Source: Rhodococcus sp. UNC23MFCrub1.1 | GTDB taxonomy: Bacteria > Actinomycetota > Actinomycetes > Mycobacteriales > Mycobacteriaceae | Direction of reading: 5' to 3' | Length of the DNA: 64,000 bases | NCBI RefSeq assembly: GCF_000686025.1 | Contig: NZ_JMLQ01000002.1 | Span: forward strand, 434,001 to 498,000 | Shown here: piece by piece, positions 9,051-19,134 of the stretch | Layout: each line of letters starts with the position of its first letter | Numbering within the stretch: position 1 is the stretch's first letter | Notes under the pieces: generated by a model | Told to the model about the DNA's origin: nothing | The model's input: only the letters and a program-made list of their open reading frames with translations | Database searches by the model: none | Translations under genes and position numbers: made by a program

Positions 9051-10879
9051 GCCCTGTGAGTTCGACAACGGCGGCTACGTGGTGGTCGCAGCGTGTCGCT
9101 GCCGAAGGCTCGACCGCATCCGAAGGCATTCGTCGGCAATTGGGGAAGCCCAAGCTCGACCCGCTCACCGTGTTGGTCCGTGAAGCGGCGCAGAACAGCT
9201 GCGACGCGGCACTGCCCGGTCGCGACGTGGAATTCAACGTGCAGATCCGCGAGTTGTCCGGCAAGAGGCTCGAAGGTTGGCGAAGTTTCTTGCTGCCCGG
9301 TCCCGAGGGAGCCGATCTGGGCTTGGTCGAGGAAATGACGACCAAGCCGACCGTCCTCATCATCTCCGATCGCGGAACGACAGGCCTCGGCGGCCCGTTG
9401 CGAGCGGACGAGCCTCCTCTCGATGGCGAGAGAGGTGATTTCGTCAAGTTCATTCGAAACGTGGGTGAGCGCAAAGGCGTGGATCTCGGCGGGGGTTCCT
9501 ATGGCTTCGGTAAGGGAATCCTCTACAACGTGAGCAGGTGCCATGTCATCGTCGCGGACAGTCAGTGTGTCTTTCGCGGCAAAGTTCAGCGCCGACTCAT
9601 CGGAGCCGCCATGGGCGATGGATTCCAACACGACGGGGTCAGATACACCGGTCGCCACTGGTTGGGGGTGCAGGACGGCGACATTGCACAGGCTTTGATC
9701 GACAGGGACGCAGAGGACGTGGCTAACGCGCTTGGGTTGCCGAAATTCGCAGAGGGCCAGACCGGAACGACGGTTGCCATCATTGCGGCCGATCTCGGCG
9801 CGGTGAGAACAGGGGATTCCGAGGAATCACGAAATCCGCAGTCCGCAGCGGAGTACATCGCATCGACGATGATGTGGAATCTCTGGCCCAAGATGCTCGA
9901 CGGTGTGGACAACCGGTTGAAGTGCTCGGTGAAGTTCGAAGGATTTCCGGTGGAGCTCCCTGCCCCGGACCACACGATCGAACTCAGACCGTTCGTCGAC
10001 GCGTTTCGCAAGCTGTCGCGGGAGGGCGAGTACGACATCCCTCCTCGTCGTGCGAAACCCACGGAGATCGGCAGGTTCGCCAAGGTCGAGTCGATGGCAC
10101 CACTAGCGAAGCATCCGTTGCTCGCGCTCGCCGCGCCTTTTGCAGGGTCCGCACGGCACTGTGCTCGGATGCGGCAAGCGAACCTGGTTGTGGATTACGT
10201 TCCTGGGGAACCGAATCCAAACGAGGCGATTCAGTACGGTGCCGTGTTCAAGTCTGCGGTCGAGGCCGATCGATATTTTGCGGATGCCGAACCGCCCACG
10301 CACGACGACTGGGTGACTAGTGGTCTCCACGGCACGGCTCTGGGAGTCATCCGCCTTGCCGCACGGTTCGTGAACGCCAACCTGAAGCCCACTTCGGTAG
10401 AGGTTGGCCCAGAGTCGCAACACGACGCCGCGTTGGCTCCGCTCGCGGGACGCTTGGCGGGCTTGGTCGGCGGCGCGACCGAAGGCGCGTCGTCTCCCGG
10501 AGCAGCGGGTCGCGAGGGTGGGCATCGCGCGGGACGTGGTTCCAGTGTCCGTAGCTCCAAGCCCAAAGTGGTCGAGGGCCCCGCTCTGGTGGTCACGGAC
10601 GGGCAAGCGCTGATCCAGGCGACCATCGAGTTGCCGGCCTGGTCCACCACCACGACGGTGACCGCCGAGCCGTTCGTGGTGATCGACGGAGGTATCGAAC
10701 ACCACGCGTCCCTGGATGCACCGGTGGTAGTTGGATGGACGAGCCTGGAAGCGAACGAATTTCGACAGGGCGCTGACCTCAGAGCCGGCCCGCGGGACGA
10801 GAGACGGTGGGTTGTCTCGGTCCGTCCGCCGACCGATGCCGTCGTGCGGCTTGCTGTCTCCGTGTCACGGGAGGGGTGA
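9047..10879 (+). CDS. MORC/Hsp90-like GHKL ATPase
   Basis: A 610-residue protein whose first 170 residues carry the Bergerat ATP-binding fold: N-box REAAQNSCDA (E46, N50), G1-box SDRGTTGL (107-114), and glycine-rich lid GGGSYGFGKG (148-157). The rest does not match a nuclease I can recognise; near residues 475-515 there is a Gly/Ser/Arg-rich linker, then a beta-rich C-terminal domain. Such MORC-like ATPases sit next to Z1 proteins in predicted R-M systems, where an ATP-driven clamp is proposed to close on DNA. The start is TTG 9047, coupled to the Z1 stop; GTG 9056 is an in-frame alternative. Confidence 0.85.
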   Translation: MSPVSSTTAATWWSQRVAAEGSTASEGIRRQLGKPKLDPLTVLVREAAQNSCDAALPGRDVEFNVQIRELSGKRLEGWRSFLLPGPEGADLGLVEEMTTKPTVLIISDRGTTGLGGPLRADEPPLDGERGDFVKFIRNVGERKGVDLGGGSYGFGKGILYNVSRCHVIVADSQCVFRGKVQRRLIGAAMGDGFQHDGVRYTGRHWLGVQDGDIAQALIDRDAEDVANALGLPKFAEGQTGTTVAIIAADLGAVRTGDSEESRNPQSAAEYIASTMMWNLWPKMLDGVDNRLKCSVKFEGFPVELPAPDHTIELRPFVDAFRKLSREGEYDIPPRRAKPTEIGRFAKVESMAPLAKHPLLALAAPFAGSARHCARMRQANLVVDYVPGEPNPNEAIQYGAVFKSAVEADRYFADAEPPTHDDWVTSGLHGTALGVIRLAARFVNANLKPTSVEVGPESQHDAALAPLAGRLAGLVGGATEGASSPGAAGREGGHRAGRGSSVRSSKPKVVEGPALVVTDGQALIQATIELPAWSTTTTVTAEPFVVIDGGIEHHASLDAPVVVGWTSLEANEFRQGADLRAGPRDERRWVVSVRPPTDAVVRLAVSVSREG

Positions 10880-10884
10880 AACAT

Positions 10885-11772
10885 ATGACTGACGTGCGCC
10901 CGTACCTTGTCCCCAGCGCAGCTACCGTGACGATGTCGCCCTGGGCCCACCTCGTGGAGGGCGAGTGGGAACCTTTGGGCGAGGCAGTGGACAATTGGGA
11001 CTACCGCTCTGAGCTACGGCTCCGGTGCCGGATCGAGGCAGACGTTCCACGAATCCGAGCCGAAACGCATCTGACCGATGGGTCTCCTCTTGCCTTTCAC
11101 TTCGGCTGGCGTGCGTCGGATACATATCTTGTCGGTCCCAGTACCCGAATTCCGGTGGTCAACAGGCAGTTCGACGTCGAGATCGAGGTGGACCCACAGT
11201 TCGCGGGTACGTCTATCGTGTTGACCCGGCGTCTGGTTCTCGAACGTGACCGTTTGAGTTCGTCGGCCGGCGAAGCCTGCCAAGCGGGGTCCATTCTCTT
11301 GAGCGATGAGCAGTCGCTTCGGCTCATGGGCCCTGAGGCCATGTTCCCCACCGAGGTGGTGGACTTCCAGGCATTCGGAATCGATCCCGGGGCGAGTTGG
11401 CACCTCGTGATGCCTGCTACGCCGGACGAGCCGGCCATGGGGGCGTTGCTTCTTCTGCTCAATCCGCTCGACACGAAGCTGGTGAAGGCGGTGCAACGCG
11501 TGAAGAATCATACGGACGATCAGCTGGCATTGATCGAGAGCATGGAGGAGGGCCTGGTCGACGAGATGGTCCGGTGGTCGTTGGCACACTGGGACGAGCT
11601 GGGAGATTGCGACTCAGAATCGTTCGGGGCGGCTGCGCGCGTTCTAACGTCGCGAGTGCTGGACGATCCCGCTTCGTGGACGTCGGAGTCCGTACTGCGT
11701 TCGTCGATGGACCTCCGGAGCTCCATCGTTGCCGGGACGCGCGCCATCGGTTTTGGGAGGGCGCTCTCATGA
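10885..11772 (+). CDS. unrecognised protein of the Z1/DrmAB operon
   Basis: A 295-residue soluble protein without recognised motifs. The first 150 residues are predicted beta-rich, with repeated alternating hydrophobic patterns, and the C-terminal third is helical. It starts at ATG 10885 behind a GGGAGGGG ribosome binding site 5 bases after the GHKL ATPase stop, and its stop overlaps the next start (ATGA). That spacing makes it a structural part of the operon. Charged clusters of PD-(D/E)XK or HNH type were looked for and not seen. It could be an adaptor or a DNA-recognition subunit; this is a guess from position only. Confidence 0.75.
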   Translation: MTDVRPYLVPSAATVTMSPWAHLVEGEWEPLGEAVDNWDYRSELRLRCRIEADVPRIRAETHLTDGSPLAFHFGWRASDTYLVGPSTRIPVVNRQFDVEIEVDPQFAGTSIVLTRRLVLERDRLSSSAGEACQAGSILLSDEQSLRLMGPEAMFPTEVVDFQAFGIDPGASWHLVMPATPDEPAMGALLLLLNPLDTKLVKAVQRVKNHTDDQLALIESMEEGLVDEMVRWSLAHWDELGDCDSESFGAAARVLTSRVLDDPASWTSESVLRSSMDLRSSIVAGTRAIGFGRALS

Positions 11773-12521
11773 CGGAGCTCTGGCCACGACTGGGTCTCGC
11801 ACCTGCAACGGTCGCTTATCGCAAGCTGGAGGGCGGGCCTGCGCAGATGGCTCGTGCGGCACGAACGAAGCACTCGCAGATGACCTATGCGGCAACCGGT
11901 GGTCGACGAATGGGTGAGACTGGGGTTCGCGAACTCACGGACTCGCTGCGTACGATCGCCGAGGACTTCGGGTATCCACACGATGCCGAGGCTGCCGACC
12001 TCGTTCGCTTCGATCGAGTCGCCGCAGAGGCCATCCACAGGTCGATGAACATCACGGCGGTCGAGGCCTCCACCCGCGGAGTGTGGTCCTTCCTTGCGAT
12101 CGTCGCGATGCCGGACATCACGCAATGGCGGTTCCCGAATCGGAACATCGAGCGGTGGATTGCCACGGACTTGACGCGGCACATGTTCTCGCGACTGTGG
12201 TGGCAAGCAACCACATTCGTGGTCGTGACAGACGCCGGTAACGACTACTCGCTTCTCCGCAGCCTGTCCGAGAGTGACCTGAATCAGATCACCGAACGGC
12301 GGTCCATCGCCGGCATCACGCCTCTCGCCCGATCCATAGCTCGCGTGTCGATCGGCCTCGACTCAGGTGACAGCCGACGTGCGGTTTTCCGCGAAGCTGT
12401 TCCTCGGCTCCGGCGGCTGATGGCATTCGTGGATTTCGCCACCTTGTCCGATGATCAGCTCGATGACCGTGTCAGAGCCGTCTTCGGTGCGGCCTCGTCT
12501 TCGGTCCATCGTCACGGCTGA
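11769..12521 (+). CDS. unrecognised protein of the Z1/DrmAB operon (possibly DUF6339-like)
   Basis: A 250-residue, mostly helical soluble protein. Its centre has a Trp/Arg-rich stretch (VWSFLAIVAMPDITQWRF, then ERWIATDLTRHMFSRLWW) that reminds me of the DUF6339 family often found in actinobacterial defence loci; this is recall, not a search. No catalytic motif is evident. The frame is open well upstream, but ATG 11769 overlaps the preceding stop by 4 bases and is the natural coupled start. A gap of about 300 bases follows before the UvrD-like gene, so this may be the last gene of a first transcript. Confidence 0.72.
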   Translation: MTELWPRLGLAPATVAYRKLEGGPAQMARAARTKHSQMTYAATGGRRMGETGVRELTDSLRTIAEDFGYPHDAEAADLVRFDRVAAEAIHRSMNITAVEASTRGVWSFLAIVAMPDITQWRFPNRNIERWIATDLTRHMFSRLWWQATTFVVVTDAGNDYSLLRSLSESDLNQITERRSIAGITPLARSIARVSIGLDSGDSRRAVFREAVPRLRRLMAFVDFATLSDDQLDDRVRAVFGAASSSVHRHG

Positions 12522-12829
12522 CGTCGACACACCGTCACGCGTCGAGGCGCTTGATGGATGGCGCATCCCCCGCTCTGGTGTAGCGGACCTGGTGACACCG
12601 CGAAGCAGCCTGCCCGGCAGGGATCAAACGGTGTGGCCGACGCAGGACTTATCCATCGGAACGGCGGCCGTACAAATGTGCAGTGTCGCTGCAGCAGTTG
12701 CCGGGTCGACGTGCGGCAGTGCTGACCACCCGGACGTAAAGACGGTCGCAAAGATGTTGCAAGACGCATGAATAGACCGGGCAGGCGGTATGGTCGGAAT
12801 GTCGGGGCCGGAACCAAGGATGGAGTCTG
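12522..12829. other. intergenic gap inside the defence run, probable promoter region
   Basis: These 308 bases are the only real gap in the seven-gene run. No frame looks coding. There is no clear terminator hairpin. It is long enough to hold a separate promoter for the UvrD-DrmA-DrmB triplet, but I could not identify matched -35 and -10 boxes with correct spacing. The last bases, AAGGATGGAG, are the ribosome binding site for TTG 12830. Confidence 0.45.
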
Positions 12830-15800
12830 TTGGACACGCTTGACGGGGTGGCGGCGCTTCGATCGCTCGAAACTCATGTAGCTGCTCTCCGGTCGTTAGA
12901 GGCCGGCGACCAGCAACCTCCACAGCCTGCGTCGCTTCTGGCAGACCTCGTGGATTCACACGGTGATCTACCGTTCGGTGTGACGGCAACGTCCGACGGC
13001 CTCCAGTTCGTTCGACCCGATGTGGCAGCAACCGACACGCCGCCCCCGATGCTGTGGCCTCTGGACGGGCTGGTGGATGAATCTGAATTGACCGATTGGA
13101 GATCGCGACCGCTGGCCGTCGATCTCGGAGAATTACGACGAGGAGCTGTGTTCTACCAGCAGGAGTACGGCGTCGATGTCGAGCGCCTGTTCGCACGGTA
13201 TCGACCTGTGTGGGATCAGTGGGCAATCAGCCAGAGCCGTGCGGCAGAGAGTGCCGAACTTTTCGATGCTCTTCATGAATTGGCCCAGACCAGCGCCACG
13301 AAGGTCCAGAATCTCTACCTCTCGGCTTGGCGTCTGACCTTGCCTGAGTACGGTATCGACACCCGTCTGGCTCGCCGACGAGCGAAGCTCAAGATGATTT
13401 CGACACGCAATCCGCGTTACGCCTTGTTCGACGATGACGATGAAGGTATTCGTGGCCAAGAGGTCGGCGCGATCGTGCTGGCAGTGGAACCCCAGGATGC
13501 ACTTCACTACGACACGCGGGCCCTGAGCGCACAACTCGGTTCCGCGGACGACTACGCCTTTCGTCCAAGCCTTGTCGAACGCAACGATCTTCCGCTGGGG
13601 TCGCATGTCCGGCAGCGCGTGCTCGCTGACATCCGACCCTGGATTCAAGATGGCTTGCGCGCACGGTTCGGTGACGGTGTCGAATGGTCGCTGACGATGA
13701 GTCCAGCACTGCTGATCAGCGATCACGACCGGTCGACTACCGAGGACGCCCTAGAGGGCGTCACCGCGCTTCGTGGGCAATTGAGTCGATGGCCAGGAAT
13801 TGCCACCGCGAGTGAGCGGTTGCTCGAAGGCGCCCCGGGAGCATTGAGTGCCTTGGAACAAGAGTTGACAAGAATCTTGCACTCGGTCGGCATCAGTGAC
13901 CTTCTTCCTTCGGGAACGGTCCGCATCAAGGATTCAGCGCTGCCGGTTCCGACCAAATTCAGGGACCGTCTTCGCGCGCGCACCGGCACAGTGGACCCGT
14001 TACTTCGGTTCCGCGATCGTCGTCGAGCGGCGGCCGCCGCAGCGGCGGAGCAGGCAGCGAGCCTGGTGGGAGTCGATACCCCCGCCGCCGTTGCTGTTCC
14101 GGACTCGCTCGACGAGTCCGATCCCACATCAGGCTCCTACACCCTGGACGAACGCCAGCGGTCAGTGGCCGAGGCGTCGCCCTCGGATCGATTGGTGGTT
14201 GTCGCGGGCGCAGGGCAGGGTAAGACCGAGGTCGTCGCAGCGCGGTTGGAGCACCTGGCGAGCGAGCATGAGCTGTCTCTCTCCACTGAGGTCCTTGTCC
14301 TCAGCTTCTCGCGCGCAGCAGTGTCAGCTGTCAGGAAGAGACTGGCGACGCGGGTGCTCGCAGGCGCGGAGATCCGAACGTTCGATTCGTTCGCGAGCAG
14401 GGTCATCATCGACGCCGAGCAGGAACCTACGGGTAGTTTCAACGCACGAATCGAGCACGCGACGCGACTGTTGCTCGATGACGACGTCGAGCTTCCGATG
14501 CTGGACGATGTCCGGCACGTCGTTCTCGACGAGGTGCAGGATCTGGTGGGGAAGCGCGCGAAATTGGCACTGGCGCTGATCGCGCGGGCAGGTGCTGATG
14601 TCGGTCTCACTGCGCTGGGCGATCCCAACCAGGCCTTGTACGACTTCCAGTTGACCGATACCGAGCGTGCCCACCACTCCGAGGTCTTGGACGATTTCGG
14701 AGACCTGGAGAATGTTCGTGTCACACGGCTCACTCAGAACTTCCGCGCACGGGGTCCTGTTCCTCTCGCCGTCGTGGACCTCGGGCAGCGCCTTCGCACA
14801 ATGAACGACGGTGCAGCGGCCCGCGGAGAGGTCGGGTCGTTCATCGAGGCGCTCCCGCGTATCGAGGCGGAGACCTGGCTCGCCGACGTCTACCGTGCGG
14901 GCCGGACCACAGCTGTCCTCACGAAGACGAATGGTGACGCCCTCCGCGTGTCCCAGCTCCTGACGTCATTGAAGGTCCGCCACACGCTCCGCCGGCCATC
15001 GCAGGAGCAGGGTGCCAGTGCGTGGGTGTCTGAGTTGGCGCGGCTTCTGCCGCGAGTGGTCAACCGGCGTGACGACGTGATCGCAGCGCTCGAGTTCACA
15101 TCCGTTGCCGATCCGACAGACGCCTGGAATGTTCTCAAGGAAGCAGAAGGCGTCTTCCGTTCCCCCGAAGACCTAGACATGTCTCGTATCCGCCGCGTGA
15201 TCGGGGGATACGGCATCCCGACGGCGTTGCTGGCGGACACCACCGAAGACGTGGTCATCTCCACCGTGCATCGGGCAAAGGGACTCGAGTTCGATCGCGT
15301 GTTCCTCCTGGACACCGACCACGAGTCCGATCAAGACGATTTCGCGATTGCTCGGCGAAACTACGTGGCGCTGAGTCGTGCTCGGGACGAAGTACGGCGG
15401 TGCGCTCCGAAAACGGCGAAGTCCTGGATGAAGAAGGATTCTGCGCCCCCGGGGCGGTGGATGGAGAAGTCGTTCGGCAAGGGCGGCAAGCAGCTGACAC
15501 GGTCGATCGAGTTCCGCAACGGTGACATCGATACCGACTCTCCCTTTTCCACGGCGGACGCAGCCTCGTCCATGGCCGCACAGGAGCTGTTGGCGTCCGG
15601 TCGGGTGACGGGGCGCTCCGTGACATTGGAGCTCGATCGTGAGTGGAGTCATCGAGATGCGCCCATCTACCTCGTCAGGGGAGATGACGGAGAGGTCTTC
15701 GGCCGTACCAACGAGGATTTCGGCCGGAGTGTCAAGCGTCTGTTCACCGTTTGGCAGTACGCCTACCCGATGGTGATGACAGGCGTGACGGTGATGACGG

Positions 15801-15931
15801 TGGAATCAGTGACGGGGACGCCAGAGGTGTGTGCTGAAGCTGGACTCGGAGAGTCGGGAATCTGGCTTGCGCCGCAACTTTCGGGATTGGTGCGCCCGCT
15901 ATGGGATCAGAAGTGGGACGGAATGTCATGA
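12830..15931 (+). CDS. UvrD/Rep-like SF1 helicase, defence associated
   Basis: A 1033-residue protein. The first 450 residues have no match I recognise; they open with a tandem copy of VAALRSLE (7-14 and 17-24). A superfamily 1 helicase follows: Walker A AGAGQGKT (459-466), Walker B/motif II DEVQD (567-571, variant of DEAQD), motif III-like LGDPNQALYDFQ, motif V STVHRAKGLEFD and motif VI NYVALSRARDE. The roughly 130-residue tail is outside the helicase core. The start is TTG 12830 with a good AAGGA site. The stop overlaps the drmA-like start by 4 bases, so the two are translationally coupled. Confidence 0.88.
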   Translation: MDTLDGVAALRSLETHVAALRSLEAGDQQPPQPASLLADLVDSHGDLPFGVTATSDGLQFVRPDVAATDTPPPMLWPLDGLVDESELTDWRSRPLAVDLGELRRGAVFYQQEYGVDVERLFARYRPVWDQWAISQSRAAESAELFDALHELAQTSATKVQNLYLSAWRLTLPEYGIDTRLARRRAKLKMISTRNPRYALFDDDDEGIRGQEVGAIVLAVEPQDALHYDTRALSAQLGSADDYAFRPSLVERNDLPLGSHVRQRVLADIRPWIQDGLRARFGDGVEWSLTMSPALLISDHDRSTTEDALEGVTALRGQLSRWPGIATASERLLEGAPGALSALEQELTRILHSVGISDLLPSGTVRIKDSALPVPTKFRDRLRARTGTVDPLLRFRDRRRAAAAAAAEQAASLVGVDTPAAVAVPDSLDESDPTSGSYTLDERQRSVAEASPSDRLVVVAGAGQGKTEVVAARLEHLASEHELSLSTEVLVLSFSRAAVSAVRKRLATRVLAGAEIRTFDSFASRVIIDAEQEPTGSFNARIEHATRLLLDDDVELPMLDDVRHVVLDEVQDLVGKRAKLALALIARAGADVGLTALGDPNQALYDFQLTDTERAHHSEVLDDFGDLENVRVTRLTQNFRARGPVPLAVVDLGQRLRTMNDGAAARGEVGSFIEALPRIEAETWLADVYRAGRTTAVLTKTNGDALRVSQLLTSLKVRHTLRRPSQEQGASAWVSELARLLPRVVNRRDDVIAALEFTSVADPTDAWNVLKEAEGVFRSPEDLDMSRIRRVIGGYGIPTALLADTTEDVVISTVHRAKGLEFDRVFLLDTDHESDQDDFAIARRNYVALSRARDEVRRCAPKTAKSWMKKDSAPPGRWMEKSFGKGGKQLTRSIEFRNGDIDTDSPFSTADAASSMAAQELLASGRVTGRSVTLELDREWSHRDAPIYLVRGDDGEVFGRTNEDFGRSVKRLFTVWQYAYPMVMTGVTVMTVESVTGTPEVCAEAGLGESGIWLAPQLSGLVRPLWDQKWDGMS

Positions 15932-18900
15932 CGAGCATTGGTAACTCGCTGGATTCGATGTACGCCTTCCGGGGCGACATGGTCGAACAATTGGAGAAGG
16001 ACCTGTTCGGCCCCGGTGGGGGAGAAGGCGAAATCCTCGACGAAGCGCCACTCGACCGATACGTGGTCGGGGTCCTCTGGCCCGCCGGAGAGGCGCTTCA
16101 GGAAGAGCCGGAACCCGACAGCGCCGAGTCCGATCCCGTGGACAGTGCAAGCGATACCCCGGTCGCTCAGTCGATGATGCGATACCCCACATCGATGGGA
16201 CTGACCTTCACTGTCGATTCAGAGCTCGCCGAAACGGTCACGCTTTCCGTTGCCGGCGCTCGTTACATACCGTCGGATATTCCCGACGCCACCCCCGCGG
16301 ACGGCGGGACACGTCGACGTACCCGGGCGAAGCCGGATACGTGGAGCCGGTTGGCGGCAAATCCCGACGACATAGTTCACTCGATCACCGCACCTGGCAC
16401 GAAGACACGTGACGTCGCGCCGGGCCTGCAGCTCTACACGCTGACCAGAAAGCCCCGCAACGGCACAGTCACGATCTCCGCAGTCCTACGCAACACCCTC
16501 GCGTCCTCCAAAGGTGAACTGCGCGACGCTAATGCGTGGTTTCAGGTCGGCATAACAGTCACCACCGAAGGCGCCGCTCTCGTCGATCGTGGAGCCCCTA
16601 ACCGTCTCGGTGACGATGCTGATCTCCTCAGTGCCGATCTGATGTATCGCAACGCGCGTACGTTCGGAATCGGACATGGATGCGCTGTCACATGGGATAC
16701 CACCGGACAGGTCGTCACCGACCGCATCGAGACCACGCTGCTGCCCACCTACGAGGTTTCACGGGCTCGCCCTGGATCCGTCGACGATGACGGCATAGAT
16801 CTGCGAATGTCGACATTGGGTCACGCCTCTTCCGCAGACGTCGTCGCAGGTCTGGAGCGTCTCGTCGAGTCCTACCGCTGCTGGATCGCCGAGCGTGAAG
16901 CCGAGGTCACGTCCGGAGGAACTGATGTTCCCGAGTCGCTCGAGCCGACTGCAATGGACCATTTTCGAAATGCGCGCCACGCCGCCGACCGGATCGAGGC
17001 AGGAATTGCTCTCCTTGCCGGCGATCCGGAGGTGTTCGAGGCTTTTCAGCTGGCCAACCAGGCAATGCAGACTCAGCGCGCACGGCAGGTATGGGTCCGA
17101 AACGGCGCGACAGGGCCCATGGACGAGGGCCTCGACCAGACTTGGTACCCCTTCCAGATCGCTTTCGTCCTCTTGAACCTCCCTGGACTCGCTGATGCCG
17201 GTCACAATGACCGCGATATAGCCGATCTACTGTGGTTCCCCACGGGTGGTGGAAAGACCGAGGCGTACTTGGGGCTGGTCGCGTTCATACTTCTGCTACG
17301 ACGCATCAGGAATACTGAGGCGATCGGTGTGGCAGTCATCATGCGATACACCCTGCGCCTCCTGACGATCCAGCAGTTCGAGCGAGCAACCATGTTGCTG
17401 TGCGCTCTCGAGCGAATCCGAATCGGCCACGGTGGCTTGGGGTCCCGGCCGTTCAGCATCGGACTCTGGGTGGGACGCGCGGGCACCCCCAACACGCACG
17501 ACGACGCCAAGAAGGCCCTTCGTGCCTTGCGTCAAGGTACTGAAATCACTGAGGCGAATCCCGTCCAGCTGACTCAGTGTCCCTGGTGCGGTAAGGCGCT
17601 GGACGATTCCAAGTACTCGCTGGTGACCGGACCGGCAGCACGCCTGCGTATCGCGTGTGACAACACTGCCTGTGACTTCTCCGCCGGTCTCCCCGTCTAT
17701 GTGGTCGATCAGGACATCTACGAGTACCGCCCTGAGCTCATCCTGGGAACTGTCGACAAGTTCGCGATGATGGCCTGGCGGTCGGACGTTCGAAAGTTAT
17801 TTGCGCGGGACGGTATCGGCAGTCCGCCTGACCTGATCATTCAGGATGAGCTCCACCTGATCTCGGGCCCGTTGGGGTCGATGGTCGGCCTGTACGAGAC
17901 AGCGGTCGATGCCGCTTGTTCGGTACCGATCACGGGAACGGATCGCATGTCACGACCGAAAATCGTGGCGTCCACCGCGACGATCAGACGGTCGAGTGCG
18001 CAGATCAAGAGTGTGTTCGATCGTGAGTCCCGCCAGTTCCCGCCTCCGGGCATCGACCCCGACCGGTCGTTCTTTGCCGAGCCCGCACCGCGGGACGTAG
18101 CGGGCACCCGAATGTACGTGGGGGTGATGAGCCCTGGAACCAGTCATGCGACCTTGCTGGTGAGGACCTACGGAGCGCTGCTCCAAGCTGCCCAGGACAT
18201 CGACGCGGGTCCTGCTGTCCGCGATCCGTACTGGACCTTGCTGGGTTATTTCAACAGCCTCCGTGTGTTGGGAAGTGCGCTCCTTCAGGTCGAGGGCGAC
18301 GTGCGCGAGCGGCTCGGGGTGGTGTCCCGTCGCTCGGGGACAACAGCCAGAAACCTCCAGTCGGCGAACGAACTCACGAGCCGCGTGTCATCGGCCGAAA
18401 TCCCCCGACGGCTCAAGAGTCTCGAGCGGACCGTCGACTCGGGCGCCGCAGACGATGTCGTCCTGGCGACGAACATGATCTCGGTCGGGGTCGATATCGA
18501 CCGCCTCGGGCTCATGACGGTGATGGGTCAGCCTCAGTCCAGTTCGGAATACATCCAGGCGACAAGCCGCGTGGGCCGCAAGTATCCCGGCCTCGTGGTG
18601 ACCATCCTCAACTCCGCTCGGTCGCGGGACCGCTCACATTTCGAGAACTTCATCCCGTTCCATCAAGCCATGTATCGCGCTGTCGAGGCCACGAGTGCAA
18701 CTCCCTTCGCAGCACGTGCACGAGATCGCGGGCTACACGGGGTGTTCGTCTCGCTGGCAAGGCTTCTCGTGGACGCGATGTCGGGTGAGGGCGGCGCGGT
18801 TGCGGCACCGCAGCACGAGACCGAGCTGCGGGCGCTCATCGACACGATCGAGCGCCGTGTTCTCGCGTCGTCGCCCGACGAAGCAGAAGACACCGTCGAG

Positions 18901-19134
18901 CAGCTGAACGCGATGATGAAGGTATGGATCGACGAAGCGTCGTCGCGAGACACGTTGAAATACCAGGATCGAAAGTCCGCGATGGACGCGTTGATGGTCG
19001 AGCCTGGCGCCGCCCTCACGGACATCGACATCGAGTACAACCAGACCGAGACGCCCTGGCCGACGTTGATGAGTCTTCGCGACGTCGATGCCGAGAGTGC
19101 TCTGTACCCGATTCGTATGAGGAGTAATTCATGA
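15928..19134 (+). CDS. drmA: DrmA-like DISARM helicase
   Basis: A 1068-residue SF2 helicase of the DISARM DrmA type. The motifs are Walker A FPTGGGKT (437-444), DEAH-like DELH (640-643), STATIRR as motif III, and a helicase C domain with ATNMISVGVDIDRLGLM and QATSRVGRK. Between Walker A and DELH is a likely zinc ribbon (C551-C554 and C577-C582), a place where DrmA carries an insertion. In DISARM, DrmA pairs with DrmB to bind and act on invading DNA. The start is ATG 15928, overlapping the UvrD-like stop (ATGA); an upstream ATG at 15901 is less likely. Its stop overlaps the drmB start. Confidence 0.88.
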   Translation: MTSIGNSLDSMYAFRGDMVEQLEKDLFGPGGGEGEILDEAPLDRYVVGVLWPAGEALQEEPEPDSAESDPVDSASDTPVAQSMMRYPTSMGLTFTVDSELAETVTLSVAGARYIPSDIPDATPADGGTRRRTRAKPDTWSRLAANPDDIVHSITAPGTKTRDVAPGLQLYTLTRKPRNGTVTISAVLRNTLASSKGELRDANAWFQVGITVTTEGAALVDRGAPNRLGDDADLLSADLMYRNARTFGIGHGCAVTWDTTGQVVTDRIETTLLPTYEVSRARPGSVDDDGIDLRMSTLGHASSADVVAGLERLVESYRCWIAEREAEVTSGGTDVPESLEPTAMDHFRNARHAADRIEAGIALLAGDPEVFEAFQLANQAMQTQRARQVWVRNGATGPMDEGLDQTWYPFQIAFVLLNLPGLADAGHNDRDIADLLWFPTGGGKTEAYLGLVAFILLLRRIRNTEAIGVAVIMRYTLRLLTIQQFERATMLLCALERIRIGHGGLGSRPFSIGLWVGRAGTPNTHDDAKKALRALRQGTEITEANPVQLTQCPWCGKALDDSKYSLVTGPAARLRIACDNTACDFSAGLPVYVVDQDIYEYRPELILGTVDKFAMMAWRSDVRKLFARDGIGSPPDLIIQDELHLISGPLGSMVGLYETAVDAACSVPITGTDRMSRPKIVASTATIRRSSAQIKSVFDRESRQFPPPGIDPDRSFFAEPAPRDVAGTRMYVGVMSPGTSHATLLVRTYGALLQAAQDIDAGPAVRDPYWTLLGYFNSLRVLGSALLQVEGDVRERLGVVSRRSGTTARNLQSANELTSRVSSAEIPRRLKSLERTVDSGAADDVVLATNMISVGVDIDRLGLMTVMGQPQSSSEYIQATSRVGRKYPGLVVTILNSARSRDRSHFENFIPFHQAMYRAVEATSATPFAARARDRGLHGVFVSLARLLVDAMSGEGGAVAAPQHETELRALIDTIERRVLASSPDEAEDTVEQLNAMMKVWIDEASSRDTLKYQDRKSAMDALMVEPGAALTDIDIEYNQTETPWPTLMSLRDVDAESALYPIRMRSNS

